Source: Aquisphaera giovannonii
Lineage (GTDB): Bacteria; Planctomycetota; Planctomycetia; Isosphaerales; Isosphaeraceae
Reading direction: 5' to 3'
Length of the DNA stretch: 64,000 bases
NCBI RefSeq assembly: GCF_008087625.1
Contig: NZ_CP042997.1
Span: forward strand, 6,324,001 to 6,388,000
In this document: positions 52,927-62,398 of the stretch, piece by piece
How positions within the stretch are numbered: the first letter of the stretch is position 1
Layout of the letters: the number at the start of each line of letters is the position of its first letter
The notes under the pieces: generated by a model
Databases searched by the model: none
Told to the model about the DNA's origin: nothing
What the model saw: the letters and a program-made list of their open reading frames with translations, nothing else
Translations under genes and position numbers: made by a program

Positions 52927-54189
52927 GTGGCAAGAGACAAGATCGTCCTGGCGTACAGCGGCGGCCTCGACACGTCCGTGGCCGTGAAGTGGATCAACGA
53001 GACGTACAACATGGACGTGATCGCCTACACCTGCGACCTGGGCCAGGGCCAGGACATCCAGGCGATCCGCGACAAGGCCCTGCGAACCGGCGCGATCGAC
53101 GCCGTCGCCGAGGACGCCCGGAACCTGTTCATCGACTACTTCTGCTGGCCCTCCCTGATGGCCGGCGCCCTCTACGAGGGCAAGTACCCGCTGGCCACGG
53201 CCCTCGGCCGGCCCCTGATCGCCCAGCTCATGGTCCGGGTCGCGCGGGAGCACGGCGCCGTCGCCGTCGCCCACGGCTGCACCGGCAAGGGGAACGACCA
53301 GGTCCGCTTCGACGTGACCTTCCAGACCCTCGCCCCGGACCTGAAGATCGTCGCCCCGGTCCGCGAGTGGAAGTGGACCCGGACGCAGGAGCTCGAGTAC
53401 GCCGCCAGTCACGGCATCGAGGTCGAGGCGACCAAGAAGTCGATCTACAGCACCGACCAGAACCTCTGGGGCCGGTCCATCGAGGCGGGCATCCTCGAGG
53501 ATCCGTGGGTGGAGCCGCCTGCCGACGCCTTCCAGTGGACGACCGACCCGAGGGAGGCCCCCGACGAGCCGGAGGAGGTCGAGATCACCTTCGACCGCGG
53601 CCGGCCCTCCGCGATCAACGGCCGGGAGATGGACGGCATCGAGCTCATCGACGCGGCCAACAAGGTCGCCGGCAGGCACGGCGTGGGGCGGATCGACCAC
53701 ATCGAGAACCGCCTGGTCGGCATCAAGTCGCGGGAGATCTACGAGGCCCCGGCCGCCGTCCTGCTCCACCAGGCCCACCGCGAGCTCGAGTTCCTGACGC
53801 TCTCCAAGGAGTCGATCCGCTTCAAGGAGAACGTCAGCCAGACGTATGCCGACCTGATCTACAACGGGCTCTGGTTCAGCCAGCTCCACCAGGACCTGAT
53901 GGCCTTCACCGTCTCCAACCAGCAGTACGTCTCCGGCACGGTGCGGCTGAAGCTCTACAAGGGGTCGGCGATGGTCGTCGGCCGCAAGAGCGAGAACAGC
54001 CTGTACCGCCACGAGCTGGCGACCTACGAGGAGGGGGATCAGTACGACAGCACCGCGGCCATGGGCTTCATCAAGATCCACGGCCTCGGCCAGACCACCC
54101 AGGCGAAGCACCAGCTCCTGAAGCCCGGGTCCGGCACCCGCCTGGAACTGCCCAGCATCATCCCGCCGGATGGTTCGAAGAAGCCCTGA
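52927..54189 (+). CDS. argG: Argininosuccinate synthase
   Basis: 420 residues from a GTG at 52927. It joins citrulline and aspartate with ATP to make argininosuccinate. The PP-loop LAYSGGLDTSVA is at the N-terminus; AHGCTGKGNDQVRFD, PVREWKWTRTQELEYA, STDQNLWGRSIEAG and HQAHRELE are in place, and IDHIENRLVGIKSREIYEAPAAVLL is complete. Length is normal. It starts 28 bases after the outer right repeat of the GxxExxY unit, so its promoter may lie within or beyond that unit. The 3' end overlaps the convergent TIGR03067 gene by 32 bases. Its partner argH is about 19 kb away. Confidence 0.97.
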   Translation: MARDKIVLAYSGGLDTSVAVKWINETYNMDVIAYTCDLGQGQDIQAIRDKALRTGAIDAVAEDARNLFIDYFCWPSLMAGALYEGKYPLATALGRPLIAQLMVRVAREHGAVAVAHGCTGKGNDQVRFDVTFQTLAPDLKIVAPVREWKWTRTQELEYAASHGIEVEATKKSIYSTDQNLWGRSIEAGILEDPWVEPPADAFQWTTDPREAPDEPEEVEITFDRGRPSAINGREMDGIELIDAANKVAGRHGVGRIDHIENRLVGIKSREIYEAPAAVLLHQAHRELEFLTLSKESIRFKENVSQTYADLIYNGLWFSQLHQDLMAFTVSNQQYVSGTVRLKLYKGSAMVVGRKSENSLYRHELATYEEGDQYDSTAAMGFIKIHGLGQTTQAKHQLLKPGSGTRLELPSIIPPDGSKKP

Positions 54190-55744
54190 CGGCCGACCGC
54201 CGGAGGGAGTACGTCACGGGCGGCTCGAACGCGTCGCCGCCCGCGAACGCCTCGGGCCGCACCGACCCCGCCCGGCCCATGCGGATGGTCAGGCGGTCGC
54301 CCTCGAGCCGGTACAGGCCCAGGAGCCGGACGGTCTCGCCGCCGGCCTCCGCGGTCCAGTCGATCCGCGCCGGGTTGGCGTCCGGATCGAGCCGGTAGGG
54401 GGCGTCCTGCTGGAGCTTGCCGTCGAGCACCATGCGGTACCCGTCGGGCCGGAAGACGAGGGAGAAGTCGCGATCGGTCGTGTCGACCGATTCGCCGTCC
54501 GTCTCCCTCTCGACCACGTCCCATCGTCCGAGGAGGCGGGCCCGCTCGGCCGCGACGCGGGGGGCGGCCTGGTCCGCCGCGATCGGCCTTCCGCGTGCTT
54601 CGACGATCGCCTCCATCGCCTCCGCAGAGAGCCCCGGCCGTTCGCGGATGGCCCCCGCCCGCACGGCGTCCCGGCTGGCGCCGGGGAGGTCGCCCGCCAT
54701 CCGGCGGTAGAGCTGGCGGGACTCATAGAGGTCGGGGAGCAGGGGATGACGGGCGATCGCCTCGGAGACCTCCCCGGCCGCCTCGGCGTACTTCCCGACG
54801 TGGAACGACAGGCCGGCCCGCTCCACGAGGGCCGGCGTGGGGTCGTCCATCAGGGGGATCGCCGTCGCGAATGCCGCACGCGCCGGCTCGACCTTCGCGT
54901 CCCCCGCCAGGGCCAGCCCACGCTGGTAATGGGCCTCGCCCGATCGCGGATGGTGCCGCAGGTACCAGTCGAGGTCCCTCAGGGCCTCGGCCCGTGTGCC
55001 GGCACTCGGGCCTCGCGCACCCGACGCGATGAGGCCGTCGATCGCCCGGGCGCGGGGCAGGGCGGCGTCGACGAGGTAGCCGTCCAGGAGCAGGGCCCGG
55101 TCGAGGAGGCGCTTGGCGTCCTCCCATTCGCCCCGGGCGATCCGGTCGCGGGCCGCCTCCAGGTCCGCGCGGGCGGCCCGGCGGAGCCCCTGCGCCCCCA
55201 GGAACGGGACGACCGTGACGGCGGCCATGATCGCGACGAAGGGCCAGGGGCTCCGCCTCGCCCCCGGGCCATCCGCCGGCGGCGAGCCCTTGGGAAAGAA
55301 CCGCGACACCGCCCCCGGCGTCATCAGGTAGGAAAGCGCGAGCAGGAACGGCACCTCGAGGCCCACGGCCGCCAGCCACCCGGCCTCGCGGGCCAGGAGC
55401 GACTCCGCCGCGAGCGTCTGGAATGGCAGGCAAGCGGCCGCGAGGCACACGACGGCCGCACGCCGGGCGCCCGGCCGTCGAGCCCGAAGGCCTTGGCCGA
55501 CGCGGACCAGGAGCCACGCCGGGACCACGCCGAGGATCGCGGGGATCGCCAGCGCCAGGGCCGTCCGCGCCGCCTCATCCGGGCCGCCGCCGGTCCGCAT
55601 CAGGTCCCGGCACGTGGCCAGCAGGCCGATCGCCCCGCCCAGGAGGCAGAGCGACGCCATCACCGTGAAGCCGGTCCCGATCAGGTCCAGGGCCCGATCC
55701 GCAGTCGCGGGGCCACGGGCTGGGGGGAGTTCCGTGTCGATCAT
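54158..55744 (-). CDS. Membrane TPR protein with C-terminal TIGR03067 domain
   Basis: 528 residues. Five hydrophobic segments in the first 200 residues (TVMASLCLLGGAIGLLATC, ALALAIPAILGVVPAWLLV, VVCLAAACLPFQTLAAESLL, FLLALSYLMTP, VAIMAAVTVVPFLGAQG) anchor it. Residues about 205-390 are TPR-like helices (GEAHYQRGLALAGDAKVEPARAAFATAIPL). The last 130 residues match the planctomycete TIGR03067 pattern: LLGRWDVVERETDGESVD, PYRLDPDANPARIDW and GLYRLEGDRLTIRMG..RPEAFAGGDAFEPPVTYSLRR. TIGR03067 proteins are secreted lipocalin-like domains of unknown function, so this end is probably periplasmic. The fusion has not been described to my knowledge. Confidence 0.78.
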   Translation of the reverse strand: MIDTELPPARGPATADRALDLIGTGFTVMASLCLLGGAIGLLATCRDLMRTGGGPDEAARTALALAIPAILGVVPAWLLVRVGQGLRARRPGARRAAVVCLAAACLPFQTLAAESLLAREAGWLAAVGLEVPFLLALSYLMTPGAVSRFFPKGSPPADGPGARRSPWPFVAIMAAVTVVPFLGAQGLRRAARADLEAARDRIARGEWEDAKRLLDRALLLDGYLVDAALPRARAIDGLIASGARGPSAGTRAEALRDLDWYLRHHPRSGEAHYQRGLALAGDAKVEPARAAFATAIPLMDDPTPALVERAGLSFHVGKYAEAAGEVSEAIARHPLLPDLYESRQLYRRMAGDLPGASRDAVRAGAIRERPGLSAEAMEAIVEARGRPIAADQAAPRVAAERARLLGRWDVVERETDGESVDTTDRDFSLVFRPDGYRMVLDGKLQQDAPYRLDPDANPARIDWTAEAGGETVRLLGLYRLEGDRLTIRMGRAGSVRPEAFAGGDAFEPPVTYSLRRSAVRASSNHPAG

Positions 55745-56011
55745 CGTGGGGTCGCCGTGCTATTTCCATGCATGTAGGGGCATGCTGGTCTTTGACGGAC
55801 GCGGTGAGTTCTGATAGTTTATCCATTTCGCCCTTGCGAAGGCGTGCCGTTTCGATCCGCGCCACGCGTTCGCGGACGAGGCGCGATCCGGATCGGTCCC
55901 CAGATCCTTCCGGCATCCTGGCGATCGGAGAGCGTGCCCGGCCCGGGGACGAGGCGGCGATCGGGCTGGCGGGCATGGCATGGCGTGGCGGGGAAGAGGA
56001 GCAACGACTGT

Positions 56012-57352
56012 ATGGCCGAGATGATGACCACCGACGTCCGGGCGATCATGGACCGGACGCCGTTCGACGTGTCCGCCGTCGCGGACCTACGCGAACTCTT
56101 GAATCGCGACCCCTCCCGCTACCGGACCCTCCGCGAGGCCGTGGCCAACATCCGCGAGCGGGACAAGAAGGATTTCAAGCCGGAGACGCACCTGCGGATC
56201 GGCGTGGGCGAGGTCCTGCTGGGCCGCTACGCCGCCGGCTATGAGCAGCTCAAGAAGGCCGGCGAGGTCGGCATGGCATACTTCTTCCAGGGGCTCGCCC
56301 TGGAGAACCTCCAGCGCCCCGAGGACGCCGCCAACGCGTTCGCCCACGCGGGCAAGCTCGGCTACGACGCCAAGGCGTCGGAGCTGCACCGCGCGGGGGC
56401 GCTGCGCCTCACCGGGCACCTGGACGAGGCGAAGAAGGCCCTCCAGGCCCTTCAGAAGCAGGGGGCCAGCTCGGCCGAGTTCCACTTCCAGAACGGCGCC
56501 CTCCTCGCCGCCGAGGGCGAGCTCGCCCTGGCGGCCGCCGAGTTCGAGAAGGCGCTGGCCGGCGACCGCGACCACAACGGGGCGCTCTTCCAGCTCGCCT
56601 TCATCAACGACCTCTTCGGCAACGACGACGCCGCGGTGGACCTCTACAAGCGATGCACCGAGCGCCCGCCGGTCCCGCTGGCCGCCTGGATCAACCTGGG
56701 CGTGCTCTACGAGGACGAGATGCGGTTCCGCGAGGCCGAGCAGTGCTACCGCCAGGTCCTCGCCCACGACCCCAACCACCCGCGGGCCCGGCTCTTCGTC
56801 AAGGACTGCCAGGCCAGCAAGGGGATGTACTACGACGAGGAGGCGGAGAAGGGCTACGTCGTCCTCAAGCAGCTCCTGGAGATCCCGGTCACCGACTTCG
56901 AGCTCTCCGTCCGGAGCCGCAACTGCCTGCGGAAGATGAACATCCGCACGCTCGGCGACCTCACGCGGACCACCGAGGCCGCGCTGCTGGCCTCCAAGAA
57001 CTTCGGCGAGACCTCGCTCGCCGAGATCAAGGAGATGATGACCTCCAAGGGCGTCCGCCTGGGCATGGCCCTCGACGGCGGCGAGCGCGGCCCGGTGACC
57101 CACGACCATCGCGCCGAGCCGCCCCAGGAAGTCCCCCCCGAGATGCAGGCGCTGCTGAACCGGCCGATCAGCGAGCTGAGCCTGTCGGTCCGCGCCCGCA
57201 AGTGCATGAGCAAGCTCAACCTCCAGAGCGTCGGCGACCTGGTCAAGCGGTCCGGCGACGACCTGCTGGAGTGCAAGAACTTCGGCGTCACCTCGCTGAA
57301 CGAGATCCGCGAGAAGCTCGGCGCCCTGGGCCTGAAGCTGAAGAACGACTGA
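56012..57352 (+). CDS. TPR protein with two RNA polymerase alpha-CTD-like modules
   Basis: 446 residues from the ATG at 56012 (MAEMMTTDVRAIMD). Residues about 60-280 are TPR-type repeats (YFFQGLALENLQRPEDAANAFAHAG, AAWINLGVLYEDEMRFREAEQCYRQVL). Two helix-hairpin-helix modules follow at about 288-352 and 382-446. They share IPVTDFELSVRSRNCLRKMNI with ISELSLSVRARKCMSKLNL, a second TLGDL/SVGDL helix, and KNFGETSLAEIKE with KNFGVTSLNEIRE. This is the alpha-CTD pattern, which in RNA polymerase binds UP elements and activators. No polymerase assembly domain is present. It heads the tgt-yajC-secDF group after a 267-bp gap. Confidence 0.9.
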   Translation: MAEMMTTDVRAIMDRTPFDVSAVADLRELLNRDPSRYRTLREAVANIRERDKKDFKPETHLRIGVGEVLLGRYAAGYEQLKKAGEVGMAYFFQGLALENLQRPEDAANAFAHAGKLGYDAKASELHRAGALRLTGHLDEAKKALQALQKQGASSAEFHFQNGALLAAEGELALAAAEFEKALAGDRDHNGALFQLAFINDLFGNDDAAVDLYKRCTERPPVPLAAWINLGVLYEDEMRFREAEQCYRQVLAHDPNHPRARLFVKDCQASKGMYYDEEAEKGYVVLKQLLEIPVTDFELSVRSRNCLRKMNIRTLGDLTRTTEAALLASKNFGETSLAEIKEMMTSKGVRLGMALDGGERGPVTHDHRAEPPQEVPPEMQALLNRPISELSLSVRARKCMSKLNLQSVGDLVKRSGDDLLECKNFGVTSLNEIREKLGALGLKLKND

Positions 57353-57373
57353 CCGATCGATCGAGGAAGCCCG

Positions 57374-58495
57374 TTGGTCTCGACGCGCCCCGTCCGCTTC
57401 ACGACCCTGTCCCGGGATCCGGCCACGTCGGCCCGGGTGGGCCGGCTGGAGACGCCCCACGGCGCGCTCGAGACCCCGGCGTTCATGCCCGTCGGCACCC
57501 AGGCGACGGTCAAGGGGCTCACGCCGGACCTCGTCCGCGAGTCCGGCACGCGGATGCTCCTGGCGAACACCTATCACCTGGCCCTCCGGCCGGGCGAGGA
57601 GACCGTGCGGGCCCTCGGCGGCCTGCACGCGTTCATGGGCTGGGACGGGCCGATCCTCACCGACTCCGGCGGCTTCCAGGTCTTCAGCATGGCCGACCGG
57701 AGCAAGATCACCGACCGCGGTGTCTCGTTCCGGTCCCACCTGGACGGCCGCCTGCTGGAGCTGACCCCCGAGCGGGCGGTGGCCATCCAGGAGGCGCTCG
57801 GCCCGGACGTGGCCATGTGCCTGGACCACTGCCCGGCCCTGCCCGCGTCCCGGGAGGATATCGCCGCGGCGGTGGACCGGACGATCGCCTGGGCGGGCCG
57901 CTGCAAGCGGGCCCACTCCCGGCCGGACCAGTCGCTCTTCGGCATCGTCCAGGGCGGCTCGGTGGCGGACCTCCGCGGGCGATGCGCCGAGGCCCTGGTC
58001 GCGATGGACTTCGACGGCTACGCGGTCGGCGGCGTGAGCGTGGGGGAGAGCCGCGAGGAGGTCCGCAAGGCGCTCGAGGTCACCACCCACCTGCTCCCGG
58101 CCGACCGCCCGCGCTACCTGATGGGCGTGGGCCGGCCGCAGGACATCCTGGCGGCGGTGGCCACCGGGATCGACCTCTTCGACTGCGTCCTGCCCACCCG
58201 CAACGGCCGCAACGCCACGTGCTTCACCGCGAGGGGGCCCGTCAAGCTCCGAAACGCCGCGCACGCCCGCGACCCGGGGCCGATCGAGGAAGGCTGCCCC
58301 TGCCTGGCCTGCCGCCGGTTCAGCCGCGCCTACCTGAGGCATTTGTTCAACGCGCGGGAGATGCTCGGGCCGATCCTGGCGACGATCCACAACCTGACCT
58401 ACCTGCACCGCCTGACGGCCGCGATCCGGGAGGCGATCCGGGCCGGTCGGCTTGTCCAGTTGCATCGGGAGGTCCTTGAAGCGCTCGGCCCCTAG
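57374..58495 (+). CDS. tgt: tRNA-guanine(34) transglycosylase
   Basis: 373 residues from a TTG at 57374. The enzyme exchanges guanine for preQ1 in the wobble position of tRNAs with GUN anticodons. The catalytic region [26 protein letters not shown] and the nucleophile region [11 protein letters not shown] are complete, and the zinc site near the C-terminus is [17 protein letters not shown] plus the later His in [11 protein letters not shown]. Length is typical. It begins 21 bases after the TPR/alpha-CTD gene and precedes yajC, the order known from many bacteria. Confidence 0.97.
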   Translation: MVSTRPVRFTTLSRDPATSARVGRLETPHGALETPAFMPVGTQATVKGLTPDLVRESGTRMLLANTYHLALRPGEETVRALGGLHAFMGWDGPILTDSGGFQVFSMADRSKITDRGVSFRSHLDGRLLELTPERAVAIQEALGPDVAMCLDHCPALPASREDIAAAVDRTIAWAGRCKRAHSRPDQSLFGIVQGGSVADLRGRCAEALVAMDFDGYAVGGVSVGESREEVRKALEVTTHLLPADRPRYLMGVGRPQDILAAVATGIDLFDCVLPTRNGRNATCFTARGPVKLRNAAHARDPGPIEEGCPCLACRRFSRAYLRHLFNAREMLGPILATIHNLTYLHRLTAAIREAIRAGRLVQLHREVLEALGP

Positions 58496-58644
58496 GCGTT
58501 ACAGTGGCCGTTTTGGCCCGCGACGAGGGGGCGAGCGAGGGTGCGAGGCGAGGGCGGGGGTCGCGCCGGACCCCGACCGACCCCATCCCGCCCGGCTTCA
58601 CGCCGGCCGACCCGACCACACGAAGGGCCCCACGGATCGCCGCC

Positions 58645-58992
58645 ATGCCAGGATTGCTCGCCGAGATCGGAGTGCTCTTCGCCCAGGATGCGGGGGGCGG
58701 CTCGAGCCTCCTCATCTACATGCTCCCCATCCCGTTCCTCTTCTTCTTCCTGATCTGGCTGCCCCAGCAGCAGCAGGAGAAGAAGCGCAAGGGCCTGCTG
58801 GATGCGCTCAAGAAGAACGACCGGGTGGTGACCATAGGGGGCCTCTACGGCACGGTCATCTCGATCGATCCCGCGGGCGACAAGCTGGTGCTCCGGATCG
58901 ACGACGACAAGGGGGTCAAGGTGACGATGTCCCGCTCGAGCGTCGCCCGCGTGGTCGAGGGGGCGGCGCAGAAGGGGGCGGACGCCTCCTGA
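58645..58992 (+). CDS. yajC: Sec translocon accessory subunit YajC
   Basis: 115 residues from the ATG at 58645; the frame is open upstream, but only with an Arg/Pro-rich stretch. The single membrane helix (LLIYMLPIPFLFFFLIWLPQQQQEKKRK) and the small soluble domain KKNDRVVTIGGLYGTVISIDPAGDKLVLRI.D.VKVTMSRSSVARV are the YajC pattern. YajC associates with SecDF and modulates Sec export. Position between tgt and secDF supports the call. Confidence 0.95.
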   Translation: MPGLLAEIGVLFAQDAGGGSSLLIYMLPIPFLFFFLIWLPQQQQEKKRKGLLDALKKNDRVVTIGGLYGTVISIDPAGDKLVLRIDDDKGVKVTMSRSSVARVVEGAAQKGADAS

Positions 58993-59187
58993 TCGCCCCC
59001 GCCGCGACGGGCCCCGCATCGGCCCGGCCGCGGCACCGCCGGCCCCGGGGGATCTCGCCCGGGGATGGGGACGACGGACGCTCGCGACGCCGGGGGCGCC
59101 CCCGGCCGCACGGGTCACGCACGATTATCCACGCAGGCCGGCTCAAGGGATGAGGCCGGCGGCATCATGCCGCTCCGAGGAACGACC

Positions 59188-62100
59188 ATGAAGCAAGAAC
59201 CCTGGAAGTATTTCGTGATCATCGGGGCGGTGGCCCTCGGCTTCCTCGCCATGATGCCGCCCGACAAGAAGCTCAAGCTCGGCATCGACCTGTCGGGCGG
59301 CACGATCCTCGTCTACGAGGTGGCCCAGGAGAACATCGGGCCCAACTTCAACATGGACGACCTGATCGCGGCGCTCAAGCAGCGGATCGACCCGCAGGGC
59401 GTGATGGAGACGCCCATCCGCAAGATCGGCAGCAACCGGGTCGAGATCATCCTCCCGCAGGCCGGCGACGAGGAGGTCGAGGAAGTCAAGAAGATGCTCA
59501 CGGACGTGGGCTCGCTGGAGTTCCGCATCCTCGCCAATCGCAAGCACGACGCCGCCGCGATCGACCGGGCGCTCGGCCCGCAGGGGCTGTCCAAGCCCCC
59601 GCCGCGGTACAAGTGGGCCCGCCTCGGCGAGATCTCGACCGGCACCGCCCCCGCCTTCACCGCCGACACGATCACCGACCGCTCGCAGAAGTGGAAGCGG
59701 GACATCTACGCCGACGCCGAGGTGGTCCTCACGGGCAAGACGCCCGGCGAGACCGTCTCGGTGCCCATCAAGGTGAACTCCGCGAACACCCTGACCCTGA
59801 AGCGGCCGCACGGCCTGTCCTCGATCGCCTCCTACCGGGTCGAGTACAACCCCAGCGGCATCCGCGTGCCCGATTCGTCCAACCCCCGGCCGACGGACAA
59901 CATCGTCCGCGAGGAGAAGGTCTCGCCGGGCCGGACGGAGCTCTGGATCCTCTGCACGCTCGACCGGCAGAACGTCACCGGCAGCTACCTGTCGCGGACC
60001 TACGCGACCTCCGACGAGCGGCTCCAGCCGGCGGTCGGCTTCCAGTTCAACCGCCAGGGCGCGCGGCGGTTCGGCGACCTCACCCGCTCGCACCTGCCCG
60101 AGGAGGCGGACGCGTTCAAGTACCAGCTCGCGATCCTGCTGGACAACCTCGTCATGTCGGCACCGTCCATCAACTCGGAGATCCGCGACCAGGGGATCAT
60201 CGAGGGGGGCGGGCAGGGGTTCAAGGCCAAGGAGGTCGATCACCTGATCAAGATCCTCCAGGCGGGCAGCCTGCCGGCGAGCCTGAACCCGACGCCCGCC
60301 CAGGAGGAGAAGGTCGGCCCGACGCTCGGCGAGGACTCCATCAGCAAGGGCTGGCGGGCCATCTGGGTCTCCATGCTCGTCGTCCCCATCTTCATGGTCA
60401 TCTACTACCGGTTCGCCGGCGTCGTCGCGGTCATCGCCCTGGTGGCCAACATGATCCTGCTGATCGGCACGATGGCATTCCTCCAGGCCACGTTCTCGCT
60501 GCCCGGCCTCGCCGGCCTGGCGCTGACGATCGGCATGGCCGTGGACGCCAACGTGCTGGTCTTCGAACGCATGCGGGAGGAGAAGGAGCGGGGCGCCAGC
60601 CTCGCCCAGGAGATCCGCAACGGCTTCAGCCGGGCGTGGGTCACCATCTTCGACTCGCACGTCACCAACCTCCTGGCGGCGATCGTCCTCTACGCCGTCG
60701 GCACCGAGGAGGTGAAGGGCTTCGCGCTGACGATGATCATCGGCATGCTCTGGAACCTCTTCACCGCGGTGTTCATGTCCCGGGTCATCTTCGAGCTGGC
60801 CTACACGCGCGGCTGGATCAAAGAGCTCAAGATGCTCAAGCTGTGGGACAAGACCAACATCGACTTCATCGGGCCGCGGTACGTCTGCATGGCGGTCTCC
60901 CTGGTCCTCATCCTGCTGGGCCTGGGGGCGTTCTTCGCCCGCGGCCGGACGATGTACAACATCGACTTCACCGGCGGAACGCTGGTGACGATCCGGCTGA
61001 ATGACGCCGACCCGACGGTGCAGGCCCTCTCGGAGTCGCGGCGGGCCGAGTTCGTCCGCGAGAAGGCCGGGGTCCTGCCCGACGTGACGGTGGAGAGCCT
61101 CCGCGTCACCAAGGACGCCAGCCTGACGCGGTTCAACATCCGGACGACCGAGCAGAAGACCGACGAAGTGAAGGCGAAGATCCTCGACGCCTTCGGCCCC
61201 TCGCTGGCCAAGGTGGACATGACCGTGGGCGACCCCCGCCCCATCGCCGCCCCGGCCACGCCCCCGGCGACGGCCAAGGCCGCCACGCCGGCGCTGGTCG
61301 GCCGGTTCGCCGGCGGACGCGAGTATCCGCTGAGCTTCAACACCGCGGCCTTCAACAGCACGCAGTCGCCCGAGAAGCTCGTCGCCTCGGAGTTCGAGAA
61401 GGTCCTGCAGGCCGCCAACATCGCCAACCCGGGCACCCGGTTCGAGGTCGTGAACGCGGCCGAGGACGAGTCGGCGCGGGGCGCGACGCGGCTCGCCCTG
61501 CGGACCGACCTGGAGCCGGACGTCGCCCGGGCCCAGCTCGCCAACCTCAAGGGCTCGCTGGCCAGCAACCGCGACCTGCTCTTCGAGCGGGTCGCCAACT
61601 TCGGCGGCACCGTCGCCAGCGAGACCCGGACCCTCGCCCTGATCGCCACCGTCGCGAGCTGGGTGATCATCATCGTCTACCTCTGGTGGCGGTTCCACTC
61701 GTTCACCTACGGCCTGGCCGCGGTGCTCGCCGTCGTCCACGACGTGCTCGTCACCCTGGGCGCGATCGCCGTGAGCTACTGGCTGGCGCGGATCCCCGTG
61801 CTCAGCAGCGTGCTGATGATCGACCAGTTCAAGATCGACCTGCCGATCGTCGCCGCGTTCCTCACCCTGATCGGATTCTCGGTCAACGACACGATCGTGA
61901 TCTTCGACCGGATCCGCGAGATCAAGGGCAAGACGCCGCACCTCACGGACAAGATCGTCAACGACGCCATCAACCAGACCCTCAGCCGGACGATCCTGAC
62001 GTCGCTGACGGCCTGGCTCGTGGTCGTCATCCTCTACATCCTCGGCGGCGAGGGCCTGCACGGCTTCGCCTTCGCCCTGGTCGTCGGCTTCCTCAGCGGG

Positions 62101-62211
62101 ACGTACAGCACCGTCTACATCGCCACCCCGATCCTCATCGACTGGGTCGGCACCAAGAACGAGCTGCCCGCCGCCAAGCCCGGCGAGAAGAGGCTGGCCA
62201 CGTCCAAGTGA
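59188..62211 (+). CDS. secDF: Fused SecD-SecF protein translocase subunit
   Basis: 1007 residues from the ATG at 59188; ATGs at 59167 and others upstream are less conserved. The SecD half has LKLGIDLSGGTILVYE, a large periplasmic P1 region and the six-helix core including LAGLALTIGMAVDANVLVFERMREE. The SecF half begins near residue 575 with MYNIDFTGGTLVTIRL and ends with the core FLTLIGFSVNDTIVIFDRIREI. The two Asp-containing motifs of the proton path are present in both halves. SecDF pulls secreted proteins using proton motive force. The P1 of the SecF half carries an extended Pro/Ala linker and extra domain (about 690-800), longer than in E. coli SecF. Confidence 0.95.
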   Translation: MKQEPWKYFVIIGAVALGFLAMMPPDKKLKLGIDLSGGTILVYEVAQENIGPNFNMDDLIAALKQRIDPQGVMETPIRKIGSNRVEIILPQAGDEEVEEVKKMLTDVGSLEFRILANRKHDAAAIDRALGPQGLSKPPPRYKWARLGEISTGTAPAFTADTITDRSQKWKRDIYADAEVVLTGKTPGETVSVPIKVNSANTLTLKRPHGLSSIASYRVEYNPSGIRVPDSSNPRPTDNIVREEKVSPGRTELWILCTLDRQNVTGSYLSRTYATSDERLQPAVGFQFNRQGARRFGDLTRSHLPEEADAFKYQLAILLDNLVMSAPSINSEIRDQGIIEGGGQGFKAKEVDHLIKILQAGSLPASLNPTPAQEEKVGPTLGEDSISKGWRAIWVSMLVVPIFMVIYYRFAGVVAVIALVANMILLIGTMAFLQATFSLPGLAGLALTIGMAVDANVLVFERMREEKERGASLAQEIRNGFSRAWVTIFDSHVTNLLAAIVLYAVGTEEVKGFALTMIIGMLWNLFTAVFMSRVIFELAYTRGWIKELKMLKLWDKTNIDFIGPRYVCMAVSLVLILLGLGAFFARGRTMYNIDFTGGTLVTIRLNDADPTVQALSESRRAEFVREKAGVLPDVTVESLRVTKDASLTRFNIRTTEQKTDEVKAKILDAFGPSLAKVDMTVGDPRPIAAPATPPATAKAATPALVGRFAGGREYPLSFNTAAFNSTQSPEKLVASEFEKVLQAANIANPGTRFEVVNAAEDESARGATRLALRTDLEPDVARAQLANLKGSLASNRDLLFERVANFGGTVASETRTLALIATVASWVIIIVYLWWRFHSFTYGLAAVLAVVHDVLVTLGAIAVSYWLARIPVLSSVLMIDQFKIDLPIVAAFLTLIGFSVNDTIVIFDRIREIKGKTPHLTDKIVNDAINQTLSRTILTSLTAWLVVVILYILGGEGLHGFAFALVVGFLSGTYSTVYIATPILIDWVGTKNELPAAKPGEKRLATSK

Positions 62212-62246
62212 GGCGACGAGCCGCGTCGCCCATCGAAGTCCACCCC

Positions 62247-62298
62247 GACGGGGGCGGGCGGAGTCGGCCCGATCGGCCGGCCTCGCCCCGCCCCCGTC
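62247..62298 (+). terminator. Hairpin after secDF
   Basis: A perfect 12-bp GC-rich stem (62247-62258 with 62287-62298) encloses 28 bases that include a second small GC palindrome. It begins 35 bases after the secDF stop. There is no poly-T run, so termination is likely but not certain. Confidence 0.5.
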
Positions 62299-62398
62299 CC
62301 CTTGCGCACCGAGGGTGCTCACCGCCCCTTGTATGGCAGCTCGGACGGATGTAAGATGGGCGGACGTTTGACTCAGGTTGTCTTCGGTGGGCGTCATC

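Noticed and set aside
56087-58465. Minus-strand open frame opposite the TPR/alpha-CTD and tgt genes
   Set aside because: No conserved motif; both plus-strand genes are recognised families.
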